A DNA stretch of 64,000 nt from positions 2,382,985 to 2,446,984 of the forward strand of contig NC_051450.1 of assembly GCF_001649575.2 (NCBI RefSeq), given 5' to 3'. The position numbers were made by a program, and so were the translations under genes. A model generated the notes under the pieces. That model searched no databases. It was not told where the DNA came from and worked only from the letters and a program-made list of their open reading frames with translations. Positions within the stretch are counted from its first letter, which is position 1. Each line of letters opens with the position of its first letter. Origin of the DNA: Kryptolebias marmoratus (lineage: Eukaryota; Chordata; Actinopteri; Cyprinodontiformes; Rivulidae). Positions 51,459 through 62,416 of the stretch are shown one piece after another.

Positions 51459-54216
51459 GTTTGTCAGCATCCATGTGTCTTTCATTACTTAAATTGTTTA
51501 ATAATGAAAAGAGATAACCCTGCTGTCCCTTTGTTCATGTTATGTGAGGAATCCCTTAATCTTTCCCTCCTGTCAGAGGAAAGCACTGAACCTAAGGAAG
51601 CATATCAATGTCTACTGACACAAAATGCTCCTTTATCTCATTTATGATTAATCCCAAGGTGAAGGCAATCATTTATGGCTGGAAAACAAAGTTAAATGGA
51701 AGTTTTAAATCTTGACGTTTGGGAGGGTGAGGGTTACGTGGCTTTTCTTGACCCTGTTTCCTTAAATCTATAAAGTAAACAATGCTGAGAATCCAGAGCC
51801 AGCTGACAAGCCAAACAATCTTTGATTGTACATTTCCTGGACTATTATGCAGTTCTGGTACCCGCACAGAGACCAACATTAGATGGTAAAACAGCCCTGT
51901 TTTCATTCTCATCTTAATGTGCCTTCCATTACCTCAAGTCAATGATCTGCAAAAACACTCTTTTCATTGTCTCTCTTTACACCTGTACCCATTCAGAGGA
52001 CTTACCACCCTGCCGAGTGATGAGCACTCAGAATATGGACTGGTAATTAACAGCAACTTCTCAGTTGATGAAGTCTAGCGAGAGCAGCCGAGCGCAAGCT
52101 GGCAATGCAGCTGCTGGTGAGATCATCATAGAGTCGTACAAATGGAAACAATGGAGGCTGTCTGTGCCTCTCTGCCTCTGGGCCTCACTCTCAATTGGAA
52201 AATCAATGAGAGGATAGAGACCCACACTCGATTAAAGTAGCCAAAACCCAGGACCCATAATCGAAACATGAGCGATTGCATGATGTAATGAAATGAGTGC
52301 TGCATAAGTACCTAGAGACAAAACTCAGCTCAGACATAATCAGTGCCATTTTCAGTTGTCTGCATTACAGTGGAGAAAAATGCCTGAAAGCCCTTTAGTC
52401 AGTAGTCATCACAAAACAATCATGCGCAGCTGTGCATCATGGGAAAAGTTCATCAAGCAGCCTCCAGACATGACATACCTTTAGGCCATGCTCCTTTCCA
52501 TTTTCTTCAGCGTTGGTTTCACAATCATTACTCACAGCTTTAGTCATACTGTATGTGTATGCTAAGGTTGGGAATGACCCCAAAAGTCTCCAAGATGATT
52601 TGCCAACAAGGAAACTTTAAAATAAGAGTGATATCCTTCCTTTAACAGCAAAGGCTAAAATATTTAATCATGCACCATTACATACATGACTAAGCGCACA
52701 TCATAGACAACAAACCAGCAAACCTTTTATCTCATTATCACTGTAACATGACCTATACATCCCTCATTGTCACCATAACAGATGATTGTGCATGGTAGGG
52801 CATGCATAATTGAATGCCAGCAAAGAGGTGTCTGGGAGCTAAAAATAAGCTTTAATTCTGTCAGGTGAATAATGTGATAAATGGAAGGTCGGAGGTGGAG
52901 CTCATAGGTCCTGCAGCATTTTAGTAATACAATTTTCATGAAAGAGGCATTAATTAGACTTTTAGGAAATGGAGCCTGAAGGGTTTTTTTTACCAACAGT
53001 AAAGTAACTGTAGGCAAAATTGGTGAGCAGATTGCTGAACGAGCTGAGCTTTGTCTCTTGAAATGCCACTTATGGGAATAGAAACACATCTCTTTAGCTG
53101 GTAGCTGCGAGTGTGTCAGTTCACAAAAATGTCAGCTTTCTTTCATTACCATACAGAGGGGATTATAATCAGATTTAGTATGCAAATAAATATAGAAAAA
53201 AAAATGTGATTTGAGGCTCTGCATCTACTTTATGACTTCTAACTATACCATCCTTGGAGATCCATAAAGCATTACCAGAAGTTGTTTCCTGGATCGAGGC
53301 CTCAGTCTGTATCTACCAGCTGCTCTCTGGATTCATACTCCCTACTTTCTCACTCTCTTGTTGTTTCTGCTGAGGAAAGATGAATAAACTAATTCCCCTG
53401 AGGCTTCAGTTATTCACTCAGCAGAAGCCCACACACACGTGCAGCTGAAAAGCTATTTCCCCCCTCTGTTGGGGAAGCAGAGAAATGAATTTAAAGAAAC
53501 ACATTTAGTTTGTCTTATCCCAGAGTACAGATTGCTGCATTCAATTCCTTAGCAACTCAATTATAAGCCAATCAGGCAGCTAGAGATCCAGTTTAAAGGC
53601 CTTTTCTTGAGCTGTCCCTTGAATGTCTCACTCTTTATCAACCATGTGTCTACTAGGTGTACCTACACAACACTGAGTAGGCTTAGCCTCAAACAGACGT
53701 CATTCTACCTTATACCTGACTCACTAAGATCTGTAACAATGCTTTTAGCAATAGAGTCCCAGTACTATTATCTTTATCTGTACTCTGACTTCGCTATCCT
53801 GAACCCCAGAAATGAATCACCTTGAACGATCATTTCTTTCAGCCTTAGTTATAGTTTGTTGTATTTCCAATAAGATGTGAGATTCCGGGTAGATTAGGCT
53901 AATTAAGATGCTGACATTCATTGCTTGTCTTTAGTTGGTGAAGTGATGCAGCTGGTCAGTTGGCAGATTTTAAAATGCCACAAGAAAAAAAAGGTGAAAT
54001 AAGATAAAATAAAGCAATTTTTAATTAAAAATTAAAAAGGTTTGGCTTTGGGGTATTCCCAAAGCAATTAATTAATTAAAACAATGCCCCGCATTTGACT
54101 GGGTCAAATTCGGAAAAATAAAAAATATATTTGATGGGCGCTTAAGGAAAGCAGAGCTGCAGCCGTTGTCACAGAGCGTCGGCTGTCAATCAAAATACGC
54201 AGCAGCGTCCCACATC

Positions 54217-54549
54217 ATGACCGAACCAGCGCGCCAAGATGCTAGTAAAATAAAACAGAGCAAGACAAGGAGCCTGATGTCTATAGGAAACTACGTCAAA
54301 AAAAAAGAAGATGCAGATACAACAAAGACTAGGTAACCGTTTATAACTGGGTGAGGCCAGTCAAAGATAATTCAAAGAGTTTTTTGTGACGTTTGCCACA
54401 GTTCTTTTTCAATTTCACATGGAGGGGAGCACAATGTGAAGCGGCACTGTAAAAGTGAGCCGCACAAGAAACGCACAGCAGAAAAAGCAGCATGCCGATG
54501 GACTCATTTGTACTTAAACCCAAAAATGACTGCCAGACAGACTAGGTAA
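54217..54549 (+). pseudogene. Transposase-like zinc-finger remnant (hAT-like), two stops
   Basis: A single frame of 110 codons, starting MTEPARQDASKIKQSK, runs to 54549 with only two internal stops (54334 and 54352). Its second half reads VFCDVCHSSFSISHGGEH then NVKRHCKSEPHKKRTAEKAA. This is a C-x2-C ... H-x5-H zinc finger of the type at the N-terminus of fish hAT-like transposases. The last codons precede a donor-like ag|gtaagg. I see no downstream transposase core. It is probably a decayed DNA transposon or a processed relic; the hAT assignment is from memory of the family pattern, not a search. Confidence 0.5.
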
Positions 54550-54939
54550 GGTCTCCTGGGTTGCTGCTTGCAAGTGTGGACCTGGATGCAGTTGTGCTTC
54601 TTAGATGTAAAGCGGAGTTTCTTTTCTTTCTGATAAACTTAAAAAATGTTCTACAGTAAACAAAAGTTTCTTAACATTTTTCTGATCAATTTTTAAAAAG
54701 TGTTAAACTTTAAAAGCTTTTCAAATGTTTTTTTTTTTTTCATAAACGAAGAAAAAAATTTGTTATTGTTGTGCTAATTCGTTGTTGTGCACTAACAGGC
54801 AAAAATTGACTGATGTAAGGTGAGATCTGCATCAAATTAGAATTTCTGAAGTCATCATACGGTTGGTATTGTGTCCCACATTGTCCCTCATAAGCATCCA
54901 TGTTGTCCCACTTTCGGTATTTTGAGATCTGGTCACACT

Positions 54940-55320
54940 AGCTGCAACTGTTAATGACTAGTTGGCAAATGAAATTTGCAAGGTTGTCTCCAAAAACTCA
55001 TCTAAATATGTCTATCTTTATTTCAAAAGTATAGTCAGAAGATTAAATCATAAATGTTTGGACAGCTGACAAGGTGGGTACAAAACGGAGCAAGGCAAGT
55101 ACGATTGTGGTGGAGGTGAACAAAATAATGTTAATGACCTGGAATACAGTTTTGCAGGTTGTGCCCACAAAAATAAGTTTTATTTTCAAAAATTGGCTGC
55201 TCAAAGTGTAGCCACACAAATTATTGGTTGCAAACATTTAGAATTAAGTTAGACTACAAGGGAACATTTGTCCATTTTCTCACAATTTTGAATCACGAAC
55301 TAGTCACCAACAGTCAATGC
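54940..55320 (-). mobile_element. Minus-strand copy related to the 12.7-kb TIR element
   Basis: The right end, read in reverse (gactgttggtgactagttcg, then tgattcaaaattgtgagaaa), matches the body after the left TIR of the copies at 12.7 and 39.8 kb. The left end (actgttaatgactagttggc) is an imperfect inverted match to it. It is non-coding. Confidence 0.5.
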
Positions 55321-55764
55321 CTAGTGTAATAGTACTGTTACATTTCCAAACATAAGTAAATTGCTTCAAACTTTTGAATTATGGTCATACACACTTATAT
55401 GTTCAATCACATCTAAAAGCAACAAAGAGATGAGAGGGGACTTTGATCAGGAAAACACAGACTGATTTGTCTGTTGTTCTAAAGCTTAACCAAGGTTAAA
55501 ATTTCATACCTGTAAAACACTGCTAAGTAAACATTTAAGTAAACATGTAACCATGAGCAGATTTTTTTTGAATAAAGTCATGACTTAACATTGATCAAAT
55601 GCACACAGTAGCAGCAACTTCCTTCCTTCATATACACTTTTTTAATGGATTGTCACTGGAAATACTTGGGATCTTCAACCAGTCGGGATTGTTCAGGGCC
55701 TATAAAGACCCCCTTGGAGGTTCAGGATAGTTTCAAAAGTACCACCTCATTACCAGGGCCATTT

Positions 55765-55935
55765 TCTGGGCAATATGATGGCTTAGTGGTTAGCACAGTT
55801 ACCTCAAAGCAAGAAGATCTTGGGTTCAAAAGGTGACAACCTGGGGCCTTTCTGTGTGGAGTTTGCATGTTCTCCCTGTCTGTGTGTGGGTATATTCTGG
55901 TTTCACCCCAAAGTCCAAGTCATGCATGTTTAGGG
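55765..55935 (+). repeat. SINE-like dispersed repeat
   Basis: The phrases gatggcttagtggttagcac, cttgggttcaaa, ggggcctttctgtgtggag and tttgcatgttctccctgtct are hallmarks of a very common teleost repeat with a tRNA-like region. The copy is diverged and incomplete. Confidence 0.6.
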
Positions 55936-56044
55936 TGCTTTCAGGCCCAGGCCTTCCTTGAAAAAGAAATCTGTGTTCTCAAAGGGATTTTCCTGGTGAA
56001 AGAAAATTCTACATTGTGTAATATTTTTTGATCCTGGTTCTTGC

Positions 56045-56400
56045 AGACAAAAAATCCATCCATCCATTCATTTTCTTTACCCTCCTTTATCCTTTCTGTG
56101 TTGTGGGAGAACCGGTACCTATCTCCAGCAGTCACTGTGCGAGAGGCAGGGTACACCCTGGACAGGTTCCAAGTCCATCACAGGGCAACATAGAGACAAA
56201 TGAGATAAACAATCATTTACACTCTCACTTACACACGAGAACAATTTAGAGTTAAACCTTGCTGAACATTTTTCGTCAGTGAGAGGAAACCGGAGTACCT
56301 GGAGAAAACCCACAAATGCACAAAGAAAAGATGTAAACTCCACAAAGAAAGGCCCCAGCAGCCCTGCAACCTGCAAACGTACGACTTACAGGCAAAGCAG
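56045..56400 (-). repeat. Related dispersed repeat, opposite orientation
   Basis: It begins with ccatccatccattcattttc and contains agggtacaccctggacaggt, ccatcacagggcaaca, acaatttagagttaa, gaggaaaccggagtacctgg and gtaaactccacaaagaaagg. The right part is an inverted relative of 55850-55885. This is a common fish non-LTR-type 3' sequence. Confidence 0.6.
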
Positions 56401-57839
56401 AGAGGGGTAAACACCCTGGTTCTGGAAAAAAGTTCCTGCATTTAAAATACACCTATCTAGAAATAACTTTTCCTCAAATTCACATTCATAATATTTAATG
56501 TTAATTTCAGCATGCTTCTCTAAAAGCATTCACATCAGCCTTTAAATTGGTGATGTTACAAGTCTGAGCATGAGTAATTGTTTTTCTGCCTTTGATCACT
56601 TTGTGAAACCACTGGAGCCATATACCTTAGCTCTTGTGAGACATGGGGCTTTATGACATTATTTTGGCTCACAACAGGAAGATTTAAAAAACATCTAGAG
56701 CACCCACAAACACATACAGAGTTGAGCATATTTTGGACTACAGTGGAGCTGGAAAAAACTCCCAGGGGACAAGGACACATTGAAGTCTTGCACACATATC
56801 GACCTGTCATTGCTTTATGAAAAGATTCAGAGAAGTAGGAGTGATTTCTTACCCTGGCTGGAATTTTTATGACTCAGGTTGTGTGGTCCTTTCAGATATT
56901 CCAGAGTTACTGTGCACCAGCATGCCCAGAATGTGTGGTGTCATTTGTCTTTGGGTGGGCTTAATTCCAACCATTCTCATTGGAAACAGAACAATAAGTT
57001 TAATGCAGAGCAGAGAGAAGCTTCATTCTGTTAGATCAGCAAAGTCTCAAAATACACCGATGGTAGATTAGGAGCTGTAATTCACACCTTCCACCAAGTG
57101 ATTACATCAGCCATTAAGCAGGGTTCAGGCTTTCAGCTCTAGATGACAAATAGTTTTTTGTCTGAGAATTATATATTTATCCAAGATTCCCTTTGGTCTT
57201 ACAACTTTCAAAGGCTGGTTATTAGTTTGTGTTTATGGGTCGGTGAGCACTATGGGTCAAAAGGACTCCCACTAGTAATCACTATCTGTTCCTGTTTGTT
57301 TTTATCATGGTTCCTGTGGTTTATGATAGATTTTGTTTCACATCCAAACATTGTGGCAACCGATCTTCTTCCCTGACCCACAAAACCTCAGTCTGTTAGC
57401 ACAGCCTCAGCCCTCACTCCTTTGCTTCTAACAAGCATCCATTAATAAATTATACTTTGCTCATTACATAGGCCCTCTCATCATCCCCCTGTTGGTGAAA
57501 TTGAACGTGTGTGTGCACTCCTTCACTAGAGACCCCATGATTCTGTCTCTGGGGTCTTGCAACTTGTCCCTGTCATTGATTGTTGAGAAGCAGGACAAGC
57601 CATATGTCCAGGTTACAACAGCGATTGTGACATGGTCTTGCACAGATGTGATACACATAGCTGCATCCTGATGCACTTCAAGAAAGCCATCCTTGGGTGT
57701 GGGCACAGAACCAAGTGAAGGTGCATTAAAGAGTCTAAGGACCACAGAAAAAGCAGGAAAAACTTATTTTGCAAGTACTAAACTTTAGCAGCATCATGAT
57801 TGCATTTCTACCTTGGGAGGTTTTTACATTTACTGTGGT

Positions 57840-57841
<2 letters not shown>

Positions 57842-57924
<83 letters not shown>
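57842..57924. repeat. (AT)n microsatellite, 83 bp
   Basis: A nearly perfect AT tract with one C interruption at 57909. It can form a cruciform and may be mis-sized in the assembly. Confidence 0.95.
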
Positions 57925-60238
57925 AAAGCTACCTTATTGTAATATGTCCAGAGTGAAAATAAATCAGACAGGCCACACATCTGTAGATACTAGAAACCTG
58001 GCTGGCCTGCACACAGTCCCAAACCTCACTGCCATGAGCTGCTTTTCCCATCAAGCTCTGCCACATGCAGCTATTTGCCCCACAGAGAAAAATTTGGCCA
58101 CTGCGGTATTAAATGAGAACCATCTCAGGCTGACAGGATTTGATTTTGTTTCTATTTATGAACCCAACAGAAACCTGAGACTTAACAGTGAAAGCCCCTG
58201 AACCTTTTGACAGGAACGCAAGGATTCTGTCTCTGTATGTGACTGACTCTTTATTAGGCTTCATCCATCCAAATCGTTTCAGAAGGACAGAGAGAAAAGC
58301 TCGGTGGAATCTTATTCATTGCTCCCATATGTTTATGTCTACGCCAAGAACTTCAGGAACAGGAATGACCAGGATTCTGTGGCAGGCAGGCATATTTTCC
58401 TTTCCTACTCTTTGCCCTGAATCATTAAGTGTGGTACAGTCTGTTTATAGGGCACTCTTGACTGTATGGTTTTAACATCCCGGAGCTCTGTTAGGATGTT
58501 TGGAGACAGATAACCCTGGCTTTCATTATCTAAAATATGTGCACACAACTGTGTCTGTCTACTTGCTCTCACATAAAAGATTTCACTGTTGTCACTCTTC
58601 CTTATACATCCTTTTCACATGAACATCCAGATGATCTCCTCTGAGTCGATTCAGTAATCTACTCAAGACTGTGGTCGCCATTCATCAAAGGCCATTCTCA
58701 TCTCATGTCAACATCAAAGGCCTTGTCTCTCTTCGTGATCTTGGAAACCTGCTCCGCCAACGCCCTGGCTTCCTGCAACACTCCTGGGTTAGAGTGGTGT
58801 CTGCATGCAACACCATTATTTCTTATTAATGTCAGCTCAACTTGTCAAAGGTGGTGCTGACACTTTGTTAAAATTAGACAAGTTGCTTTAACTGAGAGAG
58901 GTTGAGATTTCTTTAAAGTATTTCAGTCTGCTCTAGGTCTTTTCCTCTGTTATGGATGAAAGAGATAAGGCATGGGGTTAAATAGCCTCCCAAGAGGTAG
59001 CCTAGTTTATATTCAGAACTGTAAAGTCTCAATGATTTTAGGGAACACAACTGGAGAATTTCTATAGAAATTCTGAAAAGTGCCAATGCAGCAACTGCCC
59101 AAAATTTCAACATACATCAACCTTTTTCTGCAGAATCCTGCAAACCTTTGTATTAATCTGAGCTTACAGAATGTTTACATTTAATGCATAAACTGTAAGA
59201 GAAGTGGCAAGAGAACCGAGATCAAACGAAAAGGTGTTGCCAGTGGCCTGTTAGGGTCACCATGGTAACTACATGTAACAACAGTTTATTAAGTGTTCGG
59301 TCAGACGAATTTGGCCCTGTAATGTTGTATGGATGTGTTAAATAACTAATAAAAAAATAACTAAATAACATTCATGAAATGCCAATTTTTTTTAGATTTG
59401 ATTTCAGTTCACCTTTAAGTTGTGTAGGAATTGTAAATCACAAATTGTAACAGAAACAAAAATTAACAGGTAAACTTAATATGTGTGCTTCCGTTATTAT
59501 GCACCCAAATTAAAAGCCAGACTAAAAGCTATTTTTTTCTATTGAAGAAAAGCCAGGCTTAGTTATAGAAGTACTATTTGTGTGTGTTTATTTCTTTATT
59601 TTTCTTGGCTGGTTTTCGTGGTTGTGAACAAGCACAGTGTTTGGTAGGTTTGATACAAACCACCCTAAGGATCATTCCTGAATGCTGAACACACATAAAT
59701 CAAATAAAAATAGATAATTAAAGAGACACTCACTCATGTGCCCCTGACCCTGCTGCCTTTGGCATGTTTTCTTGTGAAAATGTAGTAGAGTCTTTATGTA
59801 CTGCAGTTCATGACTGCTCTACGAAGCCATGCATATTTTAAAAGCATGGTATTTGATATTCAGTCTGTATCCCTTTTTCCTCCTGGCTGATTTTTATAAT
59901 ATGATTGCAGATCCTTTTCTCTTTGGTGTTCATTTTTATCCAATAAGCTCTTGTCTTCCATCTCAGGAAATTCACTTGTCATATTGTGTCTTTTTCATTA
60001 ATGAGAATATCATTTTACTGCTGTTTATTAAATTCCAGGTAGCAGCTGATGAGACCGTGGCCAGAGGTGATTCCAGTACAAGAGTTGTAGTTTTAGCTGC
60101 TTATTTGTCTTTTATTTGTCCCACAAATAGTGCAGGAGAAACGGTTTACCTTGGCTCCTTTGGATTTCGTTCATTTTATCAAAGTCACTTAAAGCTGTAC
60201 TTTATCACTCACCTTTCATTTCTTTTCATCCCTCTAAG

Positions 60239-60394
60239 GTGGACCTTGGATTTCTACGGTTTGTCTCTGCTATTGGTACCCAGGGGGCCATTTCCCAGGA
60301 GACACGGAAGATTTACTTTGTCAAGTCCTACAAAGTAGATGTCAGCTCAAACGGAGAGGACTGGATCACTTTGAAAGAAGGCTCTAAACAGAAG
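60239..60394 (+). CDS. nrp1: nrp1 coding exon 7: F5/8C domain b1, middle
   Basis: It encodes Val326 through Lys377 with both ends in phase 0. The sequence VDLGFLRFVSAIGTQGAISQ, ETRKIYFVKSYKVDVSSNGE and DWITLKEGSKQK is the b1 core. S344, T347 and Y351 match human S346, T349 and Y353, the residues that bind the terminal carboxylate of ligands, completing the pocket begun in exon 6. The splice sites are weaker than the others: acceptor cctctaag (60238) and donor AAG|gtactc. Because the exon is 156 nt and in phase, skipping would keep frame but remove the pocket floor. Confidence 0.95.
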
Positions 60395-62271
60395 GTACTC
60401 CTCAATATACTTAGTGAGAAACTTTTACTGCAGTCAGTATTACCACGATCCACTTATATCTGGATTTTGTCAGCTGGCTTTTGAGCTTGGCAAAGGGGAA
60501 ATTTTGCAATTATGCAATTATACACTTTGATTTGTGTGATAACAAACACTGTTTGAGTATGAAGATGTTATGTACAACCACTTTAGTTCTAACACAGCTC
60601 TGAAATATCTACAGGGATGATTGTGTGAGAAGGCTGCTTCTGTTTTATATCAGGCTTTGTTCAACTTGTCATAAAGAAGCAGCGATGACAATAGATTTGA
60701 CAAACAGGGGGCAAAAGGTGACTGGCGGAGACAGCAGAGACTGTCATGTTTGAGCAGCTGGTAGAGGTAGGTCCAGAAGAGAAAGACAAAGAGATGAAGG
60801 AAAGGAAAGGGGGAGGGAGGGATGGCATGCTTGACCAAAGAATGACAATCCTTAATCATTATTCACTAATCAGCTTGTCAAAGAGAGCAGGTTTTGTCCA
60901 TCTGGATGAGAGTACAGGCTCAACTGTGGGTGTCCTCAGGGGCAAGAAAGCTTGTATATGCCTCACAGTCTGTGCCTTTTTGTGAAATCCAAATAACATT
61001 TCTTTCTTTTGAAAGAAAAAGTCTTAAGCCACAAGTACAAATAGTTCTCAGCCTCAACAGACCATCCAAACAAGTGCCGCTCATACATGTGCCCCTAAGC
61101 CTGATTCTTTTATGGTCTCTGCAGAGTACACTGTTCTTTTTTGTAAAGTGGCAGCTTAAAGGTACCGCTGTAGGCCCGGCTTGTGTTTTTCTGGCCTCTA
61201 AAGTGCTTCTGTGTGGAAGAGCACTATTTGCTACATGCTGAGCCTGCAGTTTAGCATCTTAGCACAGCTCTAGAAAAAGCCACTTTACAGTTAGCGAGCA
61301 GAGAGGAGACTCTGTGTGACATTTAAGGAAATAGAAGACTTGGTCGTTGGGTCCCTTAGTGGTGTGGTTGATAGATATCGCTCAAAAACTTGGTTGCAAA
61401 CTGTTACGCATGCTGCATGACCTAATGGGCCAGCCCTGGTGTTGTTTTAGTTCATCCTAGATTAGCCAAACTGCTATCTTTCCTTCTGAGCATCCTACTC
61501 CTTTCAGCAGAATTCCTTTCTGCTCCATAACTGCTCAGTCAGGGCGGTCAAGAGACCATGTGGATACCTTGGAGATTCAATTACTCAAACAGAACTGTGA
61601 CGAACTGTGAAGACTAGTTGTTTGACTGGGTGGCCGGCCTCTTCGTATGGTCTCGCTAGTAAACTGTCATCTGACCCCTGGAAGAATGCTGACATCTCTG
61701 ACCTTTCAGTGAGATACTGTGGTAAAATCTACACCAAGTCTTGAAGCAGAAGATAGAAAAAAGGGCATCTTGAAACAATTTGGTCTTGTCAGTGTTGCAC
61801 ATCCAGCATCAGATTTCCAAATTTTTCACTGACTTAGAAAAAGAGGTAGAAAAAGAGCTATTAGAGCTTTTTCATCAATTACAAGGAAACTGTTTAAAAG
61901 TCCCGCAACCCGTAATGGAGAAGCGGGTAAAGAAAATGGATGGGTGGATGGAAGGATGTTTAAAAACAAGAAACCATATCATAAACCTTTTGTCTTAAAT
62001 TTGTAACAATTTAGAACCATAAAGCAAGACTGCATTGATAAATGTGTCAACAGAGTCCATTGTTGTAGCAGATTCTTCACTTCACCCCATAAAGTGCAAT
62101 CTCCCAATTGTATTTCTAATTTTAAGAGCCATTTCAAACATTCCTTGTTTTGAAAGCACTGTGAATTGTTTATTGAAAATTTACTATGGATTTTAAAGGC
62201 TACCAAGTTTTCTGAAAAACTCAGCTCAGCTTTTTTAGCAGTGATCATCTTTTCTCCTGTCTTATTCACAG
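60395..62271 (+). other. nrp1 intron 7 (1.9 kb)
   Basis: Donor gtactc, acceptor cttattcacag. It contains one short repeat tail at 61.9 kb; otherwise it is unique sequence. Confidence 0.85.
61895..61965 (+). repeat. 3' tail of a fish LINE-type repeat
   Basis: The segment gtaatggagaagcgggtaaa then gaaaatggatgggtggatgg has the typical gcgggtaagaaaatggatgg ending seen on many teleost non-LTR repeats. Confidence 0.55.
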
Positions 62272-62416
62272 ACTTTTCAAGGCAACACCAACCCAACAGA
62301 GATTGCCAAGACGATGCTACCCAAACCCACACTGACACGTTTCTTACGAATCCGTCCAGTTACCTGGGAAACAGGCATTGCGTTGCGGTTTGAGGTGTAT
62401 GGCTGCAAGATATCAG
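62272..62416 (+). CDS. nrp1: nrp1 coding exon 8: end of F5/8C domain b1
   Basis: It encodes Thr378 through Ser425 and one base of codon 426. The sequence TFQGNTNPTEIAKTMLPKPT, LTRFLRIRPVTWETGIALRF and EVYGCKIS ends the domain at C422, which should pair with C273. The RIRP and W..GIALRFE..GC motifs are standard for F5/8C domains. The acceptor is ttcacag (62271) and the donor is TCAG|gttggt at 62417 (phase 1), a donor with T at +3. The next exon, starting domain b2, is outside the window. Confidence 0.95.

Larger units (their letters stand above)
48425..60238 (+). other. nrp1 intron 6 (11.8 kb)
   Basis: Donor gtaatg, acceptor ccctctaag. It contains the microsatellites at 48.9, 49.5 and 57.8 kb, a hAT-like remnant at 54.2 kb, a TIR-element copy at 54.9 kb and inverted SINE-like repeats at 55.8-56.4 kb. 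Between 50.0 and 53.9 kb only unique AT-rich sequence was seen. Confidence 0.85.

Noticed and set aside
52727..53089. 120-codon minus-strand open frame in intron 6
   Set aside because: No domain, signal or splice context; length is compatible with chance.
59829..60338. 169-codon open frame running into coding exon 7
   Set aside because: It reads exon 7 in a different frame from neuropilin b1. The upstream part is intron with no protein similarity.
5270..62416. Neuropilin-2 instead of neuropilin-1
   Set aside because: The motifs DLEDRECKYDYVEV, SDYETHGAGFSIRYEI, MSEIILEFESF and the b1 segment follow NRP1, not the NRP2 equivalents.
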